Positions 44,260 through 56,717 of a DNA stretch of 64,000 nucleotides are shown here, one piece after another. The stretch covers positions 31,281 through 95,280 of the forward strand of contig LUCM01007969.1 in the NCBI GenBank assembly GCA_008360955.1, written 5' to 3'. A model generated the notes under the pieces. That model was not told where the DNA came from. It did not search any database and saw only the letters and a list, made by a program, of their open reading frames with translations. The number at the start of each line of letters is the position of its first letter. Within the stretch, counting starts at the first letter, position 1. A program made the position numbers and the translations under genes. Source of the stretch: Fasciolopsis buskii (Eukaryota > Platyhelminthes > Trematoda > Plagiorchiida > Fasciolidae).

Positions 44260-47075
44260 CTGCTTAGCGGCTGGACTCCCTGGCAGTACCCTTCCATTAA
44301 TCCCCATGAGTTACACGCCTACAAATAATGCCATACTGCATCGGTAGTCGCGCAGGATAATCAGGACCGCGCTGCCCATTGCGCCGAACGGGGTGGGTGG
44401 TGATATGTATGCTAATACTCAGAGTTTCTTCTCTTTTACTCAACCTGTCTCTTCCGTCTCCAACCCAATCTCTTTGCCCCTTCTGCCTACTCATAGTGTT
44501 TCCACTGATTACACGCCCGAAACTCGCAACGGTTCGTTGTCAAGTAGTGTAGTGAGTGGTTTTCAGTCTGTTAGCCCACATTTCCTCAAGCTTCGTCAGC
44601 CTCTGAATCTCGGTTCCTTCAATGTGCGCACTCTCATGCAGGTTGGCCAACCGACGTGTTTGGCTCTGACAGTATACTCACATTCGATGGATGTCTGCTG
44701 CGTGAGTGAAACACGAATTCAGGATTCGCTTAGTGTAGAGTAATTCAACTGACTGCGCCTAATGTCTCGTCAAGATATTTTCTGTGCACTTCAGGAGACG
44801 AAGCAGCTCAAGCTGTGGGTCAGCGCGATGTAGGAATAGTCTTAAGTGAGAAGGTTGAAGCAGCCCTTTTAGACTGGTTCCTGGTTAGCGGTTGCTTGTG
44901 CGCCGTGAGACTGCAGGGCTCAGTCGGCGTCCGAAAGGACAGCAGTGCTACGCGCAATTTATTTGTCATCTCGGCGTGCGTCCCACCAGACCAAATGGAG
45001 TACGGGCATGGAGAAAGACGAGTTTTGCAGTTGTGGCAGGTGATTTTAATGCACAGGTGCATCGGAGTCCTGTTTAGGTGGGTGATGCGCCTTACCTGCT
45101 CAGCGAACAGATGACAGGGAAAGACTTCTCCCATTCTGTGTGGGCACTAATTTATTCCTGTCCGACATAGTTCGCGTTGCACAGCAACATGGCGCTCTAA
45201 CTCGACAGGTGGTCTAAGTCAGATCGACCATATTGCAGTAAGTTACCGTTGGCGCGGTTCTGTCTAGAACTGTAGATCATGCTGCACCACCTATGTCGAA
45301 TCGGATCATGCGTTACTTTTATTGCGATTTTTGCTGTGGCTCAATAGCAATCGACGCAGGCCACAAGCCCGATTGGCTGTCGAACGTCTATCTGATTCGG
45401 CTGTTCGCAGCAGCTATGAGCACAAACTTTTCGAGGAACTAAGAAATCCAACGAGCAGCATTGGGATCAAATTAGGCAGTAGATTTCGTCTGTGGTCGTA
45501 GATCTAGCGTTCACCAAGGACACTGCATCTCACAAGGATCGCTGGGCCCAATGAAGCAAAGAAGGCAGCCCTCTAACTGCAAGGAGGTGAATAAGGTGCG
45601 TCGACAGTCGCAGCGTCAGTTGACGATAAGCCACAATAATGACAGCGAGAAGTGGTGGGTTAAGGTAGCCGAAGAGATGGAGGAGGCCGTTTCAGGTACC
45701 GGTCAAAGACTGTTTAGGCTTATACGTGACACCGGTGGGCAGCGAACTTCGGTTAGTGAAGTCGTGTGCGATAGGAATGAAAGACTCATCCATGGTAGAA
45801 AACAAAGGCTGAACCGCTGGGCAGAGCACTTCAATGATCGGTTTAAATGGCCACACGCTAACGTAATTAGGCCGACGTCTGAAACTACAAATCTTTGGAA
45901 GGTGTCACTTGATCTCCGAAGTTCATTCAAAACGACTAGCGGCGTTCGATTAGTGTCCTACCGTGCAACTTCGTCATAGACGAGGTGACGGAAGATGCTT
46001 TAGGATGTCTTCAGAATGTAGGAGTCGAACTGGGAAATGGAGGGAAGCTACGTGATCTAGATTACGCAGACCACGTCGTGTGACTTCGAATCCGCGGACC
46101 ATGCACAACGCGCACTAGATAGACTCTCGAGGTCGGTTGCTTGGTTTGGCATGTGCTTTGCACCTTCAAAGTGCAAAGTGTTGTTGCAGGACTGGACGAC
46201 AACAGTGCCGAACTTGGTGCTTAGCGGAGAGGGACTCACGATTGTGGACCGTTTCACCTACCTTGGTAGCTGCGTGTTGAACAATGGTAGCTCGGCAGTG
46301 AAGGTACATGCGCCTATATCCAAGGCTCGAGCAGCTTACGCTGGACTGAAGCACTTGTGGCGTCGGCCTGATATTTCACTGAAGTTGAAAGGTCGTGTGT
46401 ACTGTGCCACAGTGCACTCAGTTCTGTTGTACGGTTGCGAGACCTGGAATATTCTTGTGAGACATGTTCGTCCGTTAGAGGTTTCGATCACCGTTGTCTA
46501 CGTAGTATGGCTGGCATTGGATGGAGTGGCCGAGTGAGTAATGCGGAGGTCAGGGTTCTAGTGACAGGTGCCACTTCTGAGAATAGCTTGTTTCAGCGTA
46601 TGAAACTTAGTAGACTGCGCTGGTTGGGTCACATGTTGCGTATGGCAAAAACTGGTCTACCATATCGTTCCCTATTTCGTGATCCTCCCAATGAATGGAA
46701 GAAGCCATGCGGAGGTCAACGAATGACTGGCAACATGGGATGATAAAATGTATGAAGTAAGTGTCTCACCTCTTGGTTGCTGGAGTCTGAAAGACCCGTC
46801 AACTAGCTGGCTGGAGACATCGAAGGATATGGCAGTGAGCCATGAACAGTGGCGATCGTGTTGTCATTTTCTATCGAATCAGAATGATTGAAAAAGTACT
46901 TTTTTCGTTTAGACTTTGTTCCATGTGTTGGTTGCAGCAGCGTTTTATCTTTTCTTACCTGTGTATGCCCACTCCCTGTTCCCCTTGGATATTCACTCTT
47001 TATAGAAGCGTGTAACTCTGGGGAGACAGCAGCGGTTAGTGAGGCTTGCCTCCCTGTTCTACGCTGAAAGAAGAT
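44260..47075 (+). mobile_element. RTE-type LINE, internally deleted copy in an OTUD6 intron
   Basis: It has the 5' leader, endonuclease start (LGSFNVRTLMQVGQPTCLAL, CVSETRIQDS), linker (RRQSQRQLTISHNNDSEKWW, GTGQRLFRLIRDTGG), C-terminal domain (MCFAPSKCKVLLQDW, LRWLGHMLRM) and 3' UTR. Near 45,905 the linker jumps to SSFKTTSGVR, so RT motifs 1-A are deleted. Motif C reads YADH instead of YADD, and a stop follows. The 45.17-45.70 kb part is nearly identical to 63.48-64.0 kb. It lies sense to OTUD6. Confidence 0.88.
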
Positions 47076-47825
47076 GAGATTTTGTTTCCATGGCATGAAT
47101 TCATCTTCCATCTGTCTTTACCTCTCTAATATAAATGATCCTTGCAAACTTTTCACTTTTAACGGATGAATGGTAGCCTCGGCATGGTCTGGACAGGTGT
47201 CTCAGGCTCTGAGTTCGCTACCCGCCCCGAACGCCCTTCGCAATGATTTCTCCGGTCGAGAGTCTAAATAAAAAGAATACTAAATTTATAAACGGCCCTT
47301 GAGTCATCCAGTTTTTTATGGTCTTTTTTGTTGCTATCTCTTCGCCAACCCTAGAGCAAGTTGTAATAAGGTTCCGAAGTGCTCAGAACTGTCGAATACA
47401 TTGACTAGATAAGATCAAATTGAAATCCAGTTATTAGCTTGGCGAACTGTCCGAATGATAGAAATTTTTGTTCCCTGATGGATTTATTCGTAATCTCTTT
47501 CTCTTGTTCATTTTATATATGACTTGTATAATGTTGTTGGAATTGGACTTTGAGCAATTGGCAGCTGTAGATTGACGAAGTCTTCTGTGAGGGTATGGTT
47601 CAAACGTCCGGGCTTCAAGTTCACGGTGATCACTGTTTGATCGGTCTATCGCGCTTCACGATAATAGGCAAAATGCAGAAGGCATAACTGTCGAAACAAT
47701 TTTTTTCTTATCATTATGGTTTTGCCCTTCTCCTTTGACTTTTTGTTCATCCATCCACTAAGCACACACGTAACACTTAAATAAGTCTACCTTTTGTTGC
47801 CGTTCTCCTCCTCATTCTCAAATAG

Positions 47826-48081
47826 GTTCCTTCAGATGGTGATTGTCTTTTTCTTTCTGTGGCACACCAGATGCGGTTACGTAATATGCCTATGCTCGTT
47901 CACGATCCGGAGGAAACATCTTCTCTCAATCTGCCTGAGGATGGCAATGACGCTCCTCTTCATCATTCGAAGACAGATGTTAAGCGGTTGCGGAGTCTAG
48001 CAGCTCGACATCTACGTGAGAACATGGAGGAATTTCTCCCGTTTCTCTTAAATCAGGATACTGGAGAAACTATGACTAAAG
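47826..48081 (+). CDS. OTUD6B: OTUD6-type deubiquitinase, exon c (catalytic Asp and Cys)
   Basis: After the acceptor ctcaaatag the reading is VPSDGDCLFLSVAHQMRLRN, the OTU catalytic loop (human OTUD6B: IPSDGHCMYKAIEDQL). The nucleophile Cys is at 47,844-47,846 and the loop Asp at 47,835-47,837. Then come a 30-odd residue stretch without a human counterpart (HDPEETSSLNLPEDGNDAPL), DVKRLRSLAARHLRENMEEF and LPFLLNQDTGETMTK (human: SQTAEYMQSHVEDFLPFL..NTGDMYT). It ends with one base of a split codon before gtagtt. An internal start at the Met of HQMRL would lose the active site, so the upstream acceptor is preferred. Confidence 0.93.
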
Positions 48082-50214
48082 GTAGTTTACTCAATTATCT
48101 AAACACTTCATGCGTCTTTAATGAAGGGGAGTTGCGAAATCTCGTGAACTGGCCGCTTCGACCTAGTTTCACCATGGGGCCGGGTTGTATGTCTCCGCTA
48201 TTTCAACTTTTTTCAGTCCACCAGCATTTTCAAATTCTCACTTTCCAGTACACCTAGCCGTAGCATAGCTCTTATATTGTTTCCGTCTTATTCGAGTAGT
48301 AACGTGAAGACACTGATTCCTAAGCAGTAACAATCTCAACTTATCTTCCGCCCGTGGCGACCGTTTTTCTGACTCCTACAGGATGTCGGAACTGACAAAC
48401 ACTGCACACGCTAGTCTTTGGTCATGAATTCCTTCTAATGATTAGATATAATGGCACAGTAAATTTGGTTTCACTGCTAAGAGTAATATCAACAAGCAAC
48501 TTCGGGTCTATCCCGTCGCACCGGGAGTAAAATCTAGCATCTTGGATCCAGCTCTCGTACTCATGCACTCGCCTTCTCCACCAAAATCTTCCCTGTATAA
48601 ATGCACAGTATGTCCTATAAAACATGAAAACAAGGGCATCTGTTTTCGAATGTTGAGGAAACAAACATACCGCAGCCACGTACAAAATCTAGTCCAATGT
48701 ATATTTGTCAGAAGTTGCAATCAGGGATGGAGTACTATGGCTGGTCGCGTGATAGACTACCAACTCAATAAACGCTAAGCGCAAGTAATCTTTTTGCACG
48801 AATAAACGTTCTATTTGCACATCGTTAATGGGTATCAAATTGACAGGACTTGGCGCAAGGCCAACCCACCTGACTAATACGAAAACTAAACAAAATGGCG
48901 TGAAAACCAAGGTAAAATCCGAGATCCACGGTTCACAACTGGTTGGTACTCCCCCCCCACACATACACACACACGCACGAGGTAAACACAACTGTTTATT
49001 TGCGTGTGATGAAGGAGGGACTTCTTGTCAAGAACCCTCAACAAATTGGAGCACCCAAACATACTGCAACAGGTGTTATCAACTGCTTCGATAATGAGTT
49101 TCCTTAACCATGAATCGAACAAAAGAGGTCCATGTCATGGCCTCCACGGTCTACGGGTTTTTAACTCCCTTGGAATTTTCCTGAGGAACCGTGTTAGGAG
49201 AATAGCTTATGACCCCAATCCAGGAACCTTCGAGGAATTGAAATTTTTAGTTCAATGTATGGTTTGATTTTAACACTCATGCTGGAGGCAGTTCCATAGA
49301 ATATGGTTCGGTGGCTGTGAATTTTCCTGGCCCATGACGGTGGGGTTTTTGACTACCTGCTGTAGCTGGGAGTCCCTTATAAACCTGCACCAGTAAACAA
49401 CCAGCCGGTTTTTGAAAATCAACGCAGCCTGATTACCCATACTATTGTCTACCAATTTCTATTATTTTTCAACATAATCCATCCAGGTTAGTTCGGAGAG
49501 AAAGCGGAAAGCGCTTACGGTGAGATAACATTTTTCCGTATAGGTAGGTGGCCAGCAGCGTGCAAGTTAGGCATTTCAGATGGTCATTTTGTAAGATACG
49601 GCAGGTGCGTTGGTGTATGCATAGTCGTACTTGAGAAGCTGATGAAGATGAAGCGTTATCCACTACGAAAGCGCAAGCGGAGTTACCGAGATGGTTATTG
49701 TGAAGCTTTCTGTTCTTGGAAGTGACAAAAGTAGTTCGGTTCACAACAATATGTTGCAAACTAGTTAGCAGATCTCTAATTGATGGTAGGATGGGTTTAT
49801 TACTGAACACAACCTGTTGACCGAGAGAAAAAAGTAATTGTGTTAGACAGGCTGAAATATCTGGTTTGCCGCGTGAGTGACAATAATTTAAATGCTTCGC
49901 ATCAGAGGTCTTTTGCGTTAAGATTCTTGTGCCTTCAAGGTTTTCTGAATGCACCATTCGGGTCGTAATTTTCATCCAGTCACTAGCGCAACAAATTCAA
50001 ATTTCAATTGTCAAAAACAATATTCGACGGATTTGGTTGACTTGTTGCCGCATCCAATAAGGACATTGAAAAACAATCTGAACCACTGCCTTTATAACCT
50101 TTAAACTCGATTGGCTTCATGTAGACTGCGTGTTGACATTTATCCAGTTCTGCGAGATAGGAAGACGTGCTGCAAAATGTTAACCCTTCGTATCATTGCC
50201 AAATGATATAAGGA
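48082..50214. other. OTUD6 intron, first part; no assigned feature
   Basis: Contains a minus-strand open frame of 168 codons at 49,469-49,975 that I do not recognise, and a short CA-rich stretch near 48,955-48,980. Nothing else is assigned. Confidence 0.4.
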
Positions 50215-50345
50215 GTGTATCGAAAAATCGATGCGCCATGTGTTGGTTCTAATTGTGAATGATATGATGTTAATAAAACAGCGTTATTGGTGGATGTAAT
50301 GCGCCAACGTTTCGACTACCGTGAGTAGTCTTTCTCATTTTTAGG
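50215..50345 (-). repeat. Penelope-type terminal motif, copy 1
   Basis: Similar to 52,305-52,425 in the same orientation (aaaaatcgatgcg.catgt.ttggtt, then gcgcc.acg.ttcgactaccg). On the minus strand it has a hairpin, gactac(tcac)ggtagtc, followed by gaaacg. This layout recalls the hammerhead-like terminal motif described for Penelope-like elements. One core base set is degraded, so activity is doubtful. Confidence 0.5.
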
Positions 50346-50469
50346 TTCGTCAATGCTTTCCTTTCTTCCACTGTGATATTCTTAGGAATATTGCATATCC
50401 TCAGCCTAGCCTGCTTGGCGTTTTCTTCCGTAAGGTTCGATAAAGCTTGTTCCAGACGGCCTTGCTTTG

Positions 50470-51700
50470 AACTCGATCGAGTAGAGGAAGAGAAGGAGAC
50501 TGAGCTTAATCCCACAAGTGACCGCAGTATTCAAGTGCTGGGCGGATTTGAGCTTTGTGCAATGGGAGATCGGCAGGAGGAGAGAAACGTCTGGTACGAA
50601 GCATAAATCAACTTTGCGCGCAGCACGAGAAGCTGGCTAAGATAGGGAAGAGGACCAGCATAACGAAGAAATCATGAATAAATCAGGAAGAGGCAGAACC
50701 TGTGGAATGTGGATCTGTTGAATAGAAACATGCGAAATGGGTAAGTGACGTTTAAAGGAAATAGTGAAGAGAGTTTTTACAGTATTGAAATCAACACGAT
50801 TATGGGAACCCCAGGAGCTGTTCAAGGTCGTAATTGGGCGAGACAGTAAAAACATTGTAGCCGTGATCAATGTTGGTGTTTGCATATTAAAAAGTGCCAT
50901 AAAAAGCGAGCAGTGGAGACTGGCACCATCGACAGAGAAGTGGACTGGAGAGTGTGTATTCGATGGAAGGTTGGTAATAAATAAAAAAATTAGGATGATG
51001 CGAATAGGGAACCATGGGGAGTGGCTGAGATAGAACCCATCGGCTCGAACGAAGACGATTCGCTTGCTGGGTAAACTTGATGTCCACGGCACGAGGGCTG
51101 GATAGAGCCCGAACGTGAAGAGCTTTTGCAGCAGACCTTTGTGCCAAACCCGGTTGATATCGAGCGAGAATAAGTGTGGTTCTTCGTGGTTATCCAGTGC
51201 AACCGGTAAGGGGTGACAAATTAGAGCCAGTAGTTCACTGGTGGAACGACTTCGTCGGAATCCATATTGACAGGCGCTCAATAGTCGATCGCGTTCGAGA
51301 AACGATCGCAGTTGACCGGAGATAGTGGCTCTGAGTACATTAGAAATAACACATTAGAGAAATCAGACAGTATTGTTTGGATTAAAGGGATCGTCGGGTT
51401 TGGGAATAAGAACGATTTTGGCGTGTTCCCATAGGATTGGAAAAGCAAAAGGATGGAAGAAAATTCAGAAAAGAGGGCGCAACTGGGGGCACGCACTCTA
51501 AGGAAAATGGGCGAAATGCCATCCGGACCGGGTGATTTGCGTAGGTTCCGAAAGCGTAGCGCGTCAGATCTTCCTGGTGCTAATAAGCGGTGTAAAAGGT
51601 AGGGACATGAGAACAAGTTGAACAGCGATCTTCTCAAGGATAATAGGCTTGAAACTTATAGAAATCGTCCTAATTGGTTGATTTTTAGCACCAAAATGTC
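50470..51700 (-). mobile_element. Jockey-like LINE, RT region, decayed
   Basis: Minus-strand frames read KSPGPDGISPIFLRVRAPSC (pre-RT), SACQYGFRRSRSTSELLAL (motif 2a/3), LFSLDINRVWHKGLLQKL (motif A, with four residues lost where SLDISKAFDRVWHKGLL is usual) and VHFSVDGASLHCSL (motif C, FADDASLH worn to FSVDGASLH). SSWGSHNRVDFNTVKT follows. The GFR..RST..LLA and RVWHKGLL wording is typical of the Jockey group. It lies antisense to OTUD6, in its intron. Confidence 0.8.
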
Positions 51701-52304
51701 TTGAGAATAGTGGAGGGTTGTGGTTAATGGAGTATTTAATAACAATGGCCCAATAAGCTAAGAGGAGGAAGAATGTGAATATTCATTTAGCGACATTGAC
51801 TTTGTTATAAAAGAAAAGATCTCGCTTGAGGCATTCGAGTGCTACCAAAATGGCTTCTATAGAATATTTCTCAATTTATAATGAAGGGCTGAGTCCATAG
51901 GAACACCCCCTGGTTGTATCCTGGAGGTTGAATCGATCGTCAGATTTAACGGAATTTGTAGGAAATGGACAGAAATTGCGGCCAAGAAATCAACAAAATT
52001 TTAATGAATTACGCAAAAAGAGCAAAATTGTCCAGTTTTATTGCTAGTTTGGGTCTTTTAGACATCGTTGTTCTGTTTTTAACTTTTCACACTTGGTTTT
52101 TATTGTGCTGAACACACAAACGTACACAACCAACTCATTTCCCGATTTAGGTATGGGACACGAATCTCTTACAAATTCAAGTCAGTGCAATTTTGATCGA
52201 GATGTGTATCCTAATTGAATTCTTAGAAGTGATTAATCAACTCTGGTCTCATCGGAAACTATAGAAATAGTGTTACTGTTTTTAGACATCAGGACCGAAT
52301 GATG
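51701..52304. other. Unassigned intron sequence
   Basis: AT-rich; possibly the decayed 5' part of the Jockey-like element, but no endonuclease motif was recognised. Confidence 0.35.
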
Positions 52305-52425
52305 TAAGTAGTGTATGGAAAAATCGATGCGTCATGTATTGGTTTTAAGTGTGAATGATATGTTAATAACAGCGTTGTTGGTAGATGCGCCGACGATTCG
52401 ACTACCGTGGGTAGTCTTCCTCAAG
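52305..52425 (-). repeat. Penelope-type terminal motif, copy 2
   Basis: Direct repeat of 50,215-50,345. The minus strand reads ttgaggaagactaccc.cggtagtcgaat, a perfect seven-base-pair hairpin flanked by ttgagga and gaat, close to the CUGANGA...GAAA hammerhead core but with a changed base on each side. Confidence 0.5.
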
Positions 52426-54374
52426 GCACGTTTTACAACCATCATTCACATTAGTGTAGCTGTCTTATCTGGTTTTTGAGGAATCATATTAACCTGACTC
52501 TAAAATGAACCATATGACGGGTAAATCATTGTGGGTCGAAGACCGGGCCCCTATCATTTCGGAAAGCCGAAAAATTTGGGGTCCCGTCTGTTTTTAGTTC
52601 AGATGGTATGCCTACTCATGAGTAGCATAAAATGAATTTCGTATTGTTCAAATTTTTGGGGTTCCACTGGAGAGTGGCTAATGGCGTAATCATGGCTTGG
52701 GAGTTAGCTTCCTCCACACTCTTTAACAGCTTCCGCGCGTTCTAATGGTAACTGAAGTTCAACTGGAGCTTCATACATTGCACCAAAGCAGATCCTACCG
52801 CATCCTACATGAAATAGTCAGCCGTGTCCTGAGGTACGACTTTCTTTTCATCCCAAGGGATTTCACGCTCGTGCAGGTATGGCAGAAATTCGCCCTTAAT
52901 ATTCTCGGTCATCTCCATGAAAATAGTGACCGCCTCTTCAGCTTTATCGACATCAAAAGGGACGGCGCCCGACTTTCTCTTTTAGCACTAGTTCCTCCCC
53001 ACCCCTGAGAAATATCTGGATCTGGTACTTTATTGACGGTTGCTTCAACATACCCGATAGACCACGTCCCAGTTAGATCTTGTCGGGTGCCATCTGTGTT
53101 AAACTGTCGAGCGTTCTAGGGTGTAACGACGGGAATCAAACATTACTGACCATTTTCCTTACTTGCACACGTCAAAATTCGTGTCTATAACCCGTTTGGG
53201 TCTGCACCGACCGGATAACCGTTCGGCCGTAAAAAAATCGCCTTTGTTATCCGTCGTCACATGCAAATGCAGCGTGCTTTACCATTCTAGAGGAAAATTC
53301 TTGGGAACAGTAGTGCACCCAGACCAGGCCGGTCATCGAAAAAGCCGCACGAAAAGATGTCAGAGGGGCCAAAAGACTGGATCTCCGAGAGCGCATCTCA
53401 TTGTCAGCCAAGGGAAATGAAACCTGGTTATTTGCTATTTGTGAACGCCGCAGACTGCAGTGAGAGTGTTTCTGTTTTTTATGCTCTATTGTAAAAAATG
53501 CTCAACAGCGGTCTCAGAAAAATGGAAATTGCTTCAAGATTTAGTCACTTTGGAATGCCATTCAGTGTCACTTGCAATGCTTCGAATAGCCACTATAAGT
53601 AGGAGTCACTTTGTAATACATGAGGTCTTTTTATCCTCAACTAAAAGAAAAACGAGGCAATTTAATGAACTATCCAACCCAAGCCAAATCCGACTCACTG
53701 AGTGCCACTAAAATCTCGTTTTGGTCATCAATAAGCAGAAAAACGAGGAATAAATGAGTGAAGATGACAAGTCGTCCCTCAGTAGGTTACAAAACCTGTC
53801 GTCTCTAAATCCATCTAGCGAGATGAAAATTCGCCACCTGACGGCCAATTATCTATCGTATTGCTTATCTCCAATGAGACAAACATGTATGGAGAAGCTA
53901 CCGCAAGCGTTTACTGAACCACTTCTGTGATACGCAAAACCGATGCACACGTCCGAACCACAGTTTTGTTTGCTGCGACAAACTTCACGAAAACATTTTC
54001 GCAATGCGTTGGTTACTAAAAGATTGCATCTCGATTCGGTTGGTCGTGAGCGCTGTTTAGCTGCAATCAAACTCGTAGGGCTGTTAAGTCTCGAGTATAT
54101 ACCACTCAAACTTTAACTCCTCGATTCACGTCAATGACTAGGGATCTTTGGATTCCATATTCAAAACCCAAACTGACCAGAACTTCCCTGTTTGATCAGT
54201 GTTCTTCAACTGCGTCATTGCCTGGACAGTAATTTGGCAGTAAATGTCTACCCTAACCTCTGACTGATTCAGGAAATCCATATCTTGGATCTGGAATTGG
54301 TAGATGAAATTATCACATCAAATGGTTCTCATGCCATGCTCCAAATAGTCCTCGATTAAATCTATTTTCTTTGA
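52426..54374. other. OTUD6 intron; no assigned feature
   Basis: Several plus-strand open frames of 80-90 codons (52,745-53,008; 53,163-53,420; 53,460-53,711) follow one another but show no family I recognise. They could be an unrecognised element. Confidence 0.35.
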
Positions 54375-55716
54375 AAATTACCACTGAGCACATTGAGAAA
54401 ACACAAATTGGCGAACAAGGTCGTTATCAGTGATTCGTACTCATGCCATTACATCACTATATATCTTGACAAAAAATTTTCACTATAGGAAAGATTGGAT
54501 TAGTCAGATACAAATATGGGTGGGGAAGGGATTTGTGGTGTTACATGCATAACCTGAATACACAAGAATGTGTTGTGTTAATTGTTTTGTTGTCTAGGGT
54601 TTGCATTGGGACGGAGGGTGGGCCAGGGGAGTTGAAGCTCAACCACAAATTGTTTTTGAGAACAAAGTGGAGGATTGTGAAGACGGATTGCGACAGCTTC
54701 CGCAGTGCTCAAGAGGCGACATTTTGCCAACCTGGATTGTTGACCTCTGACCTTATACAGGGTCCGGAAAGCTTGCGTCACATTCACGGTGTGGTTAGTC
54801 TGTGCTAGATGTGAAACGACTGCGCTATTAAGTGACTTGATTGTTCCAGTGCCTAACCATGCCGGGTAGTGCTCACGGATGCGTTCAGACAAGCGCCTGG
54901 TCGTGCGGCCGATGTACATTGTCCCACAGGAACATGTGAATGAATAGATACAAAACGAGGCTGCAAAATCAGGGACTTTGTCTTTCAACCATAATGACAC
55001 TACGGGGCGGGATTTGAACAGGATACGAAGCTTGGCTGCGTAGAATGTCTTATTGATAGCACTAGTCAATCTTCGTCGTGCTATTTCTGCTAGCGTGTCA
55101 CCTTTGAATGGCAGAGATATGTATACTGGCTTTCTCTCCACCGTCGCCCTCCTAGGAACTCCCTGTTCTGTCTCCAACATCTTGTCGATTAATCTAATTG
55201 GGAAACCATTTCCAGTGAATACTCTTCTGACCGTCTGCAGTTCAGCTTCAAGAGTATCTTCTGTGCATATTCTTTTTGTCCTGGCAATCAGACATCTAAT
55301 TAAGTTCCACTTCACATTAAGAGGTACAAAGCTGTGGAAGTTGATGTGTTGCCCATTCCATGTGGCTTTCCTGTGTACTGATCGCCGAATTAAGCCGTCT
55401 TCTCGACGACTTAGTCGTACATCTAAGAAAGCTAATTCGTTGTTCAGCTCCATCTCTGTTGTAAATTTCACATTTGCGTGAGCCGAGTTGAACATATTCA
55501 ACATTTGTTCAGTTTTTGTCGAGGGGTTGAGTACACAGAAGATGTCATTCACATAACGCTTGTATAGGTAGAGCGATTGTATTGACGACTCGAGTGATCC
55601 ACGTTCCAGCTTTGCCATGAAAATGTCAGCTAGTAGCTGACTAATCCAGTCCTTATTATAGTGAAAATTTTTTGTCAAGATATATTGATCTAATGGCATG
55701 AGTACGAATCACTAAA
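54375..55716 (-). mobile_element. Penelope-like element, truncated copy 1
   Basis: Nearly identical to 59,479-60,740 (no difference seen from about 54,434 to 55,636). On its 5' side the reading jumps from the terminal sequence straight to LLADIFMAKLE, so RT motifs A and most of B are missing. Short inverted copies of the end sequence (tatagtgaaaat..ttgtcaagatatat) lie at 54,438-54,512 and 55,639-55,715. It lies antisense to OTUD6, in an intron. Confidence 0.9.
54578..55640 (-). pseudogene. Penelope-like polyprotein: partial RT and GIY-YIG endonuclease (copy 1)
   Basis: The frame reads LLADIFMAKLERGS (end of RT motif B), YKRYVNDIFCVLN (motif C, Asn for the second-to-last catalytic Asp of YVDD), a thumb region (LNNELAFLDVRLSRREDG), ARRRLTSAINKTFYAAKLRI and a GIY-YIG domain (SFTCSCGTMYIGRTTRRLSE). 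It ends with EAVAIRLHNPPLCSQK, whose Glu is the metal-binding residue of that fold. The stop is at 54,578. The open frame extends to a Met at 55,699, but the residues before LLADIF come from terminal sequence. The GIY-YIG part looks intact, the RT does not. Confidence 0.9.
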
Positions 55717-55789
55717 TCTATTTTTTCCGGACTATGAGCAAATGCACCTAGAAACGAAGCATTATCAACCCATTCAGAGCCGTCTGTTC

Positions 55790-56717
55790 ATCCACGGCGC
55801 CGGTCGTATACATACAGCTACATACTTGAGATCAACTTCCTCCGTTCCTGTTCAACTTTGTCATGAACGAGGTGATGGAAGACGCTTTAGGAGGTCTCCA
55901 GAATGTAGCGGTCAAATTGGAAAATGGAGAGAAGCTGTGTAATCTAGATTACGTGGATGATGTCATGTGGCTATTCGAATCTGAGGACCATGCACAACGT
56001 GCACTAGGTAAACCCACGAGGTCTATAGCTCGGTTTGGCATGTGTTTTGCACCTTCAACGTACAAAGTGCTGTTGCAAGGCTGGACGACATTAGTGCCGA
56101 ACGTGGTACTTGATGGAGGGGAACTAACGGTTATGGGCCGTTTCATCTACCTTGGTAACTTCCTGTTGAATGTTGGTAGCTCGGAGTGCAGATAAACAGG
56201 AGTATATTGAAGGCTCGAGCAGCTTACGCTGGACTGAAGCACTTTTTGCGTCGGCCTGATGTTTCCCTGAAGTTGAAAGGTCGTGTGTACTGTGACAAAG
56301 TCCTCTTAGTTCTGTTGTATGGTTGCGAGATACCAAGTATGCGTATCGGTTATGTTCGTCGCTTAGAGGTTTCCGATCACCGATATCTACGTAGTATGGC
56401 TGGGATTGGATGGATTGACCGGGTGAGCAATGCTGAGGTTAAGAATCTGGTACTAGGTGCCACTTCGCAGAACACCTTATCTGAACGTATGAAGCCTAGT
56501 GTACTATGTATGTTGGGTCACGTATTGCGTATGGTGAACACTTGTGGCGCCAACCTGGTATTTCCCTGAAGTTGAATGGTCGTATGTATTGCGCTGCATC
56601 GCGCTTATTTTTGTATGGTTGCGGGCTGGAAATGCTGACCGCTTGGGGAGTCTTGACCATCAGTGTTCGTCTAGCATTGTGGAGCGATGGAGTGAGTAGT
56701 GTAGAACTTAGCAGTCT
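55790..56717 (+). mobile_element. RTE-type LINE, RT motif B to C-terminus, rearranged
   Basis: It reads FLFNFVMNEVMEDALGG (from motif B in another frame), CNLDYVDDVMWLFES (motif C as YVDD), IARFGMCFAPSTYKVLLQGW, FIYLGNFLLNVGSS, ARAAYAGLKHFLRRPDVSLK and RIGYVRRLEVSDHRYLRSMA. From about 56,535 an earlier block returns (CGANLVFP / LWRQPGISLKLNGRMYCAAS), so a second C-terminal piece follows the first. Frameshifts are present. It then breaks at the inverted-repeat insertion and resumes at 57,208. Confidence 0.82.

Noticed and set aside
55053..55481. 142-codon plus-strand open frame, repeated at 60,158-60,586
   Set aside because: Shadow frame of the Penelope-like polyprotein on the opposite strand; its presence in both copies follows from the duplication.
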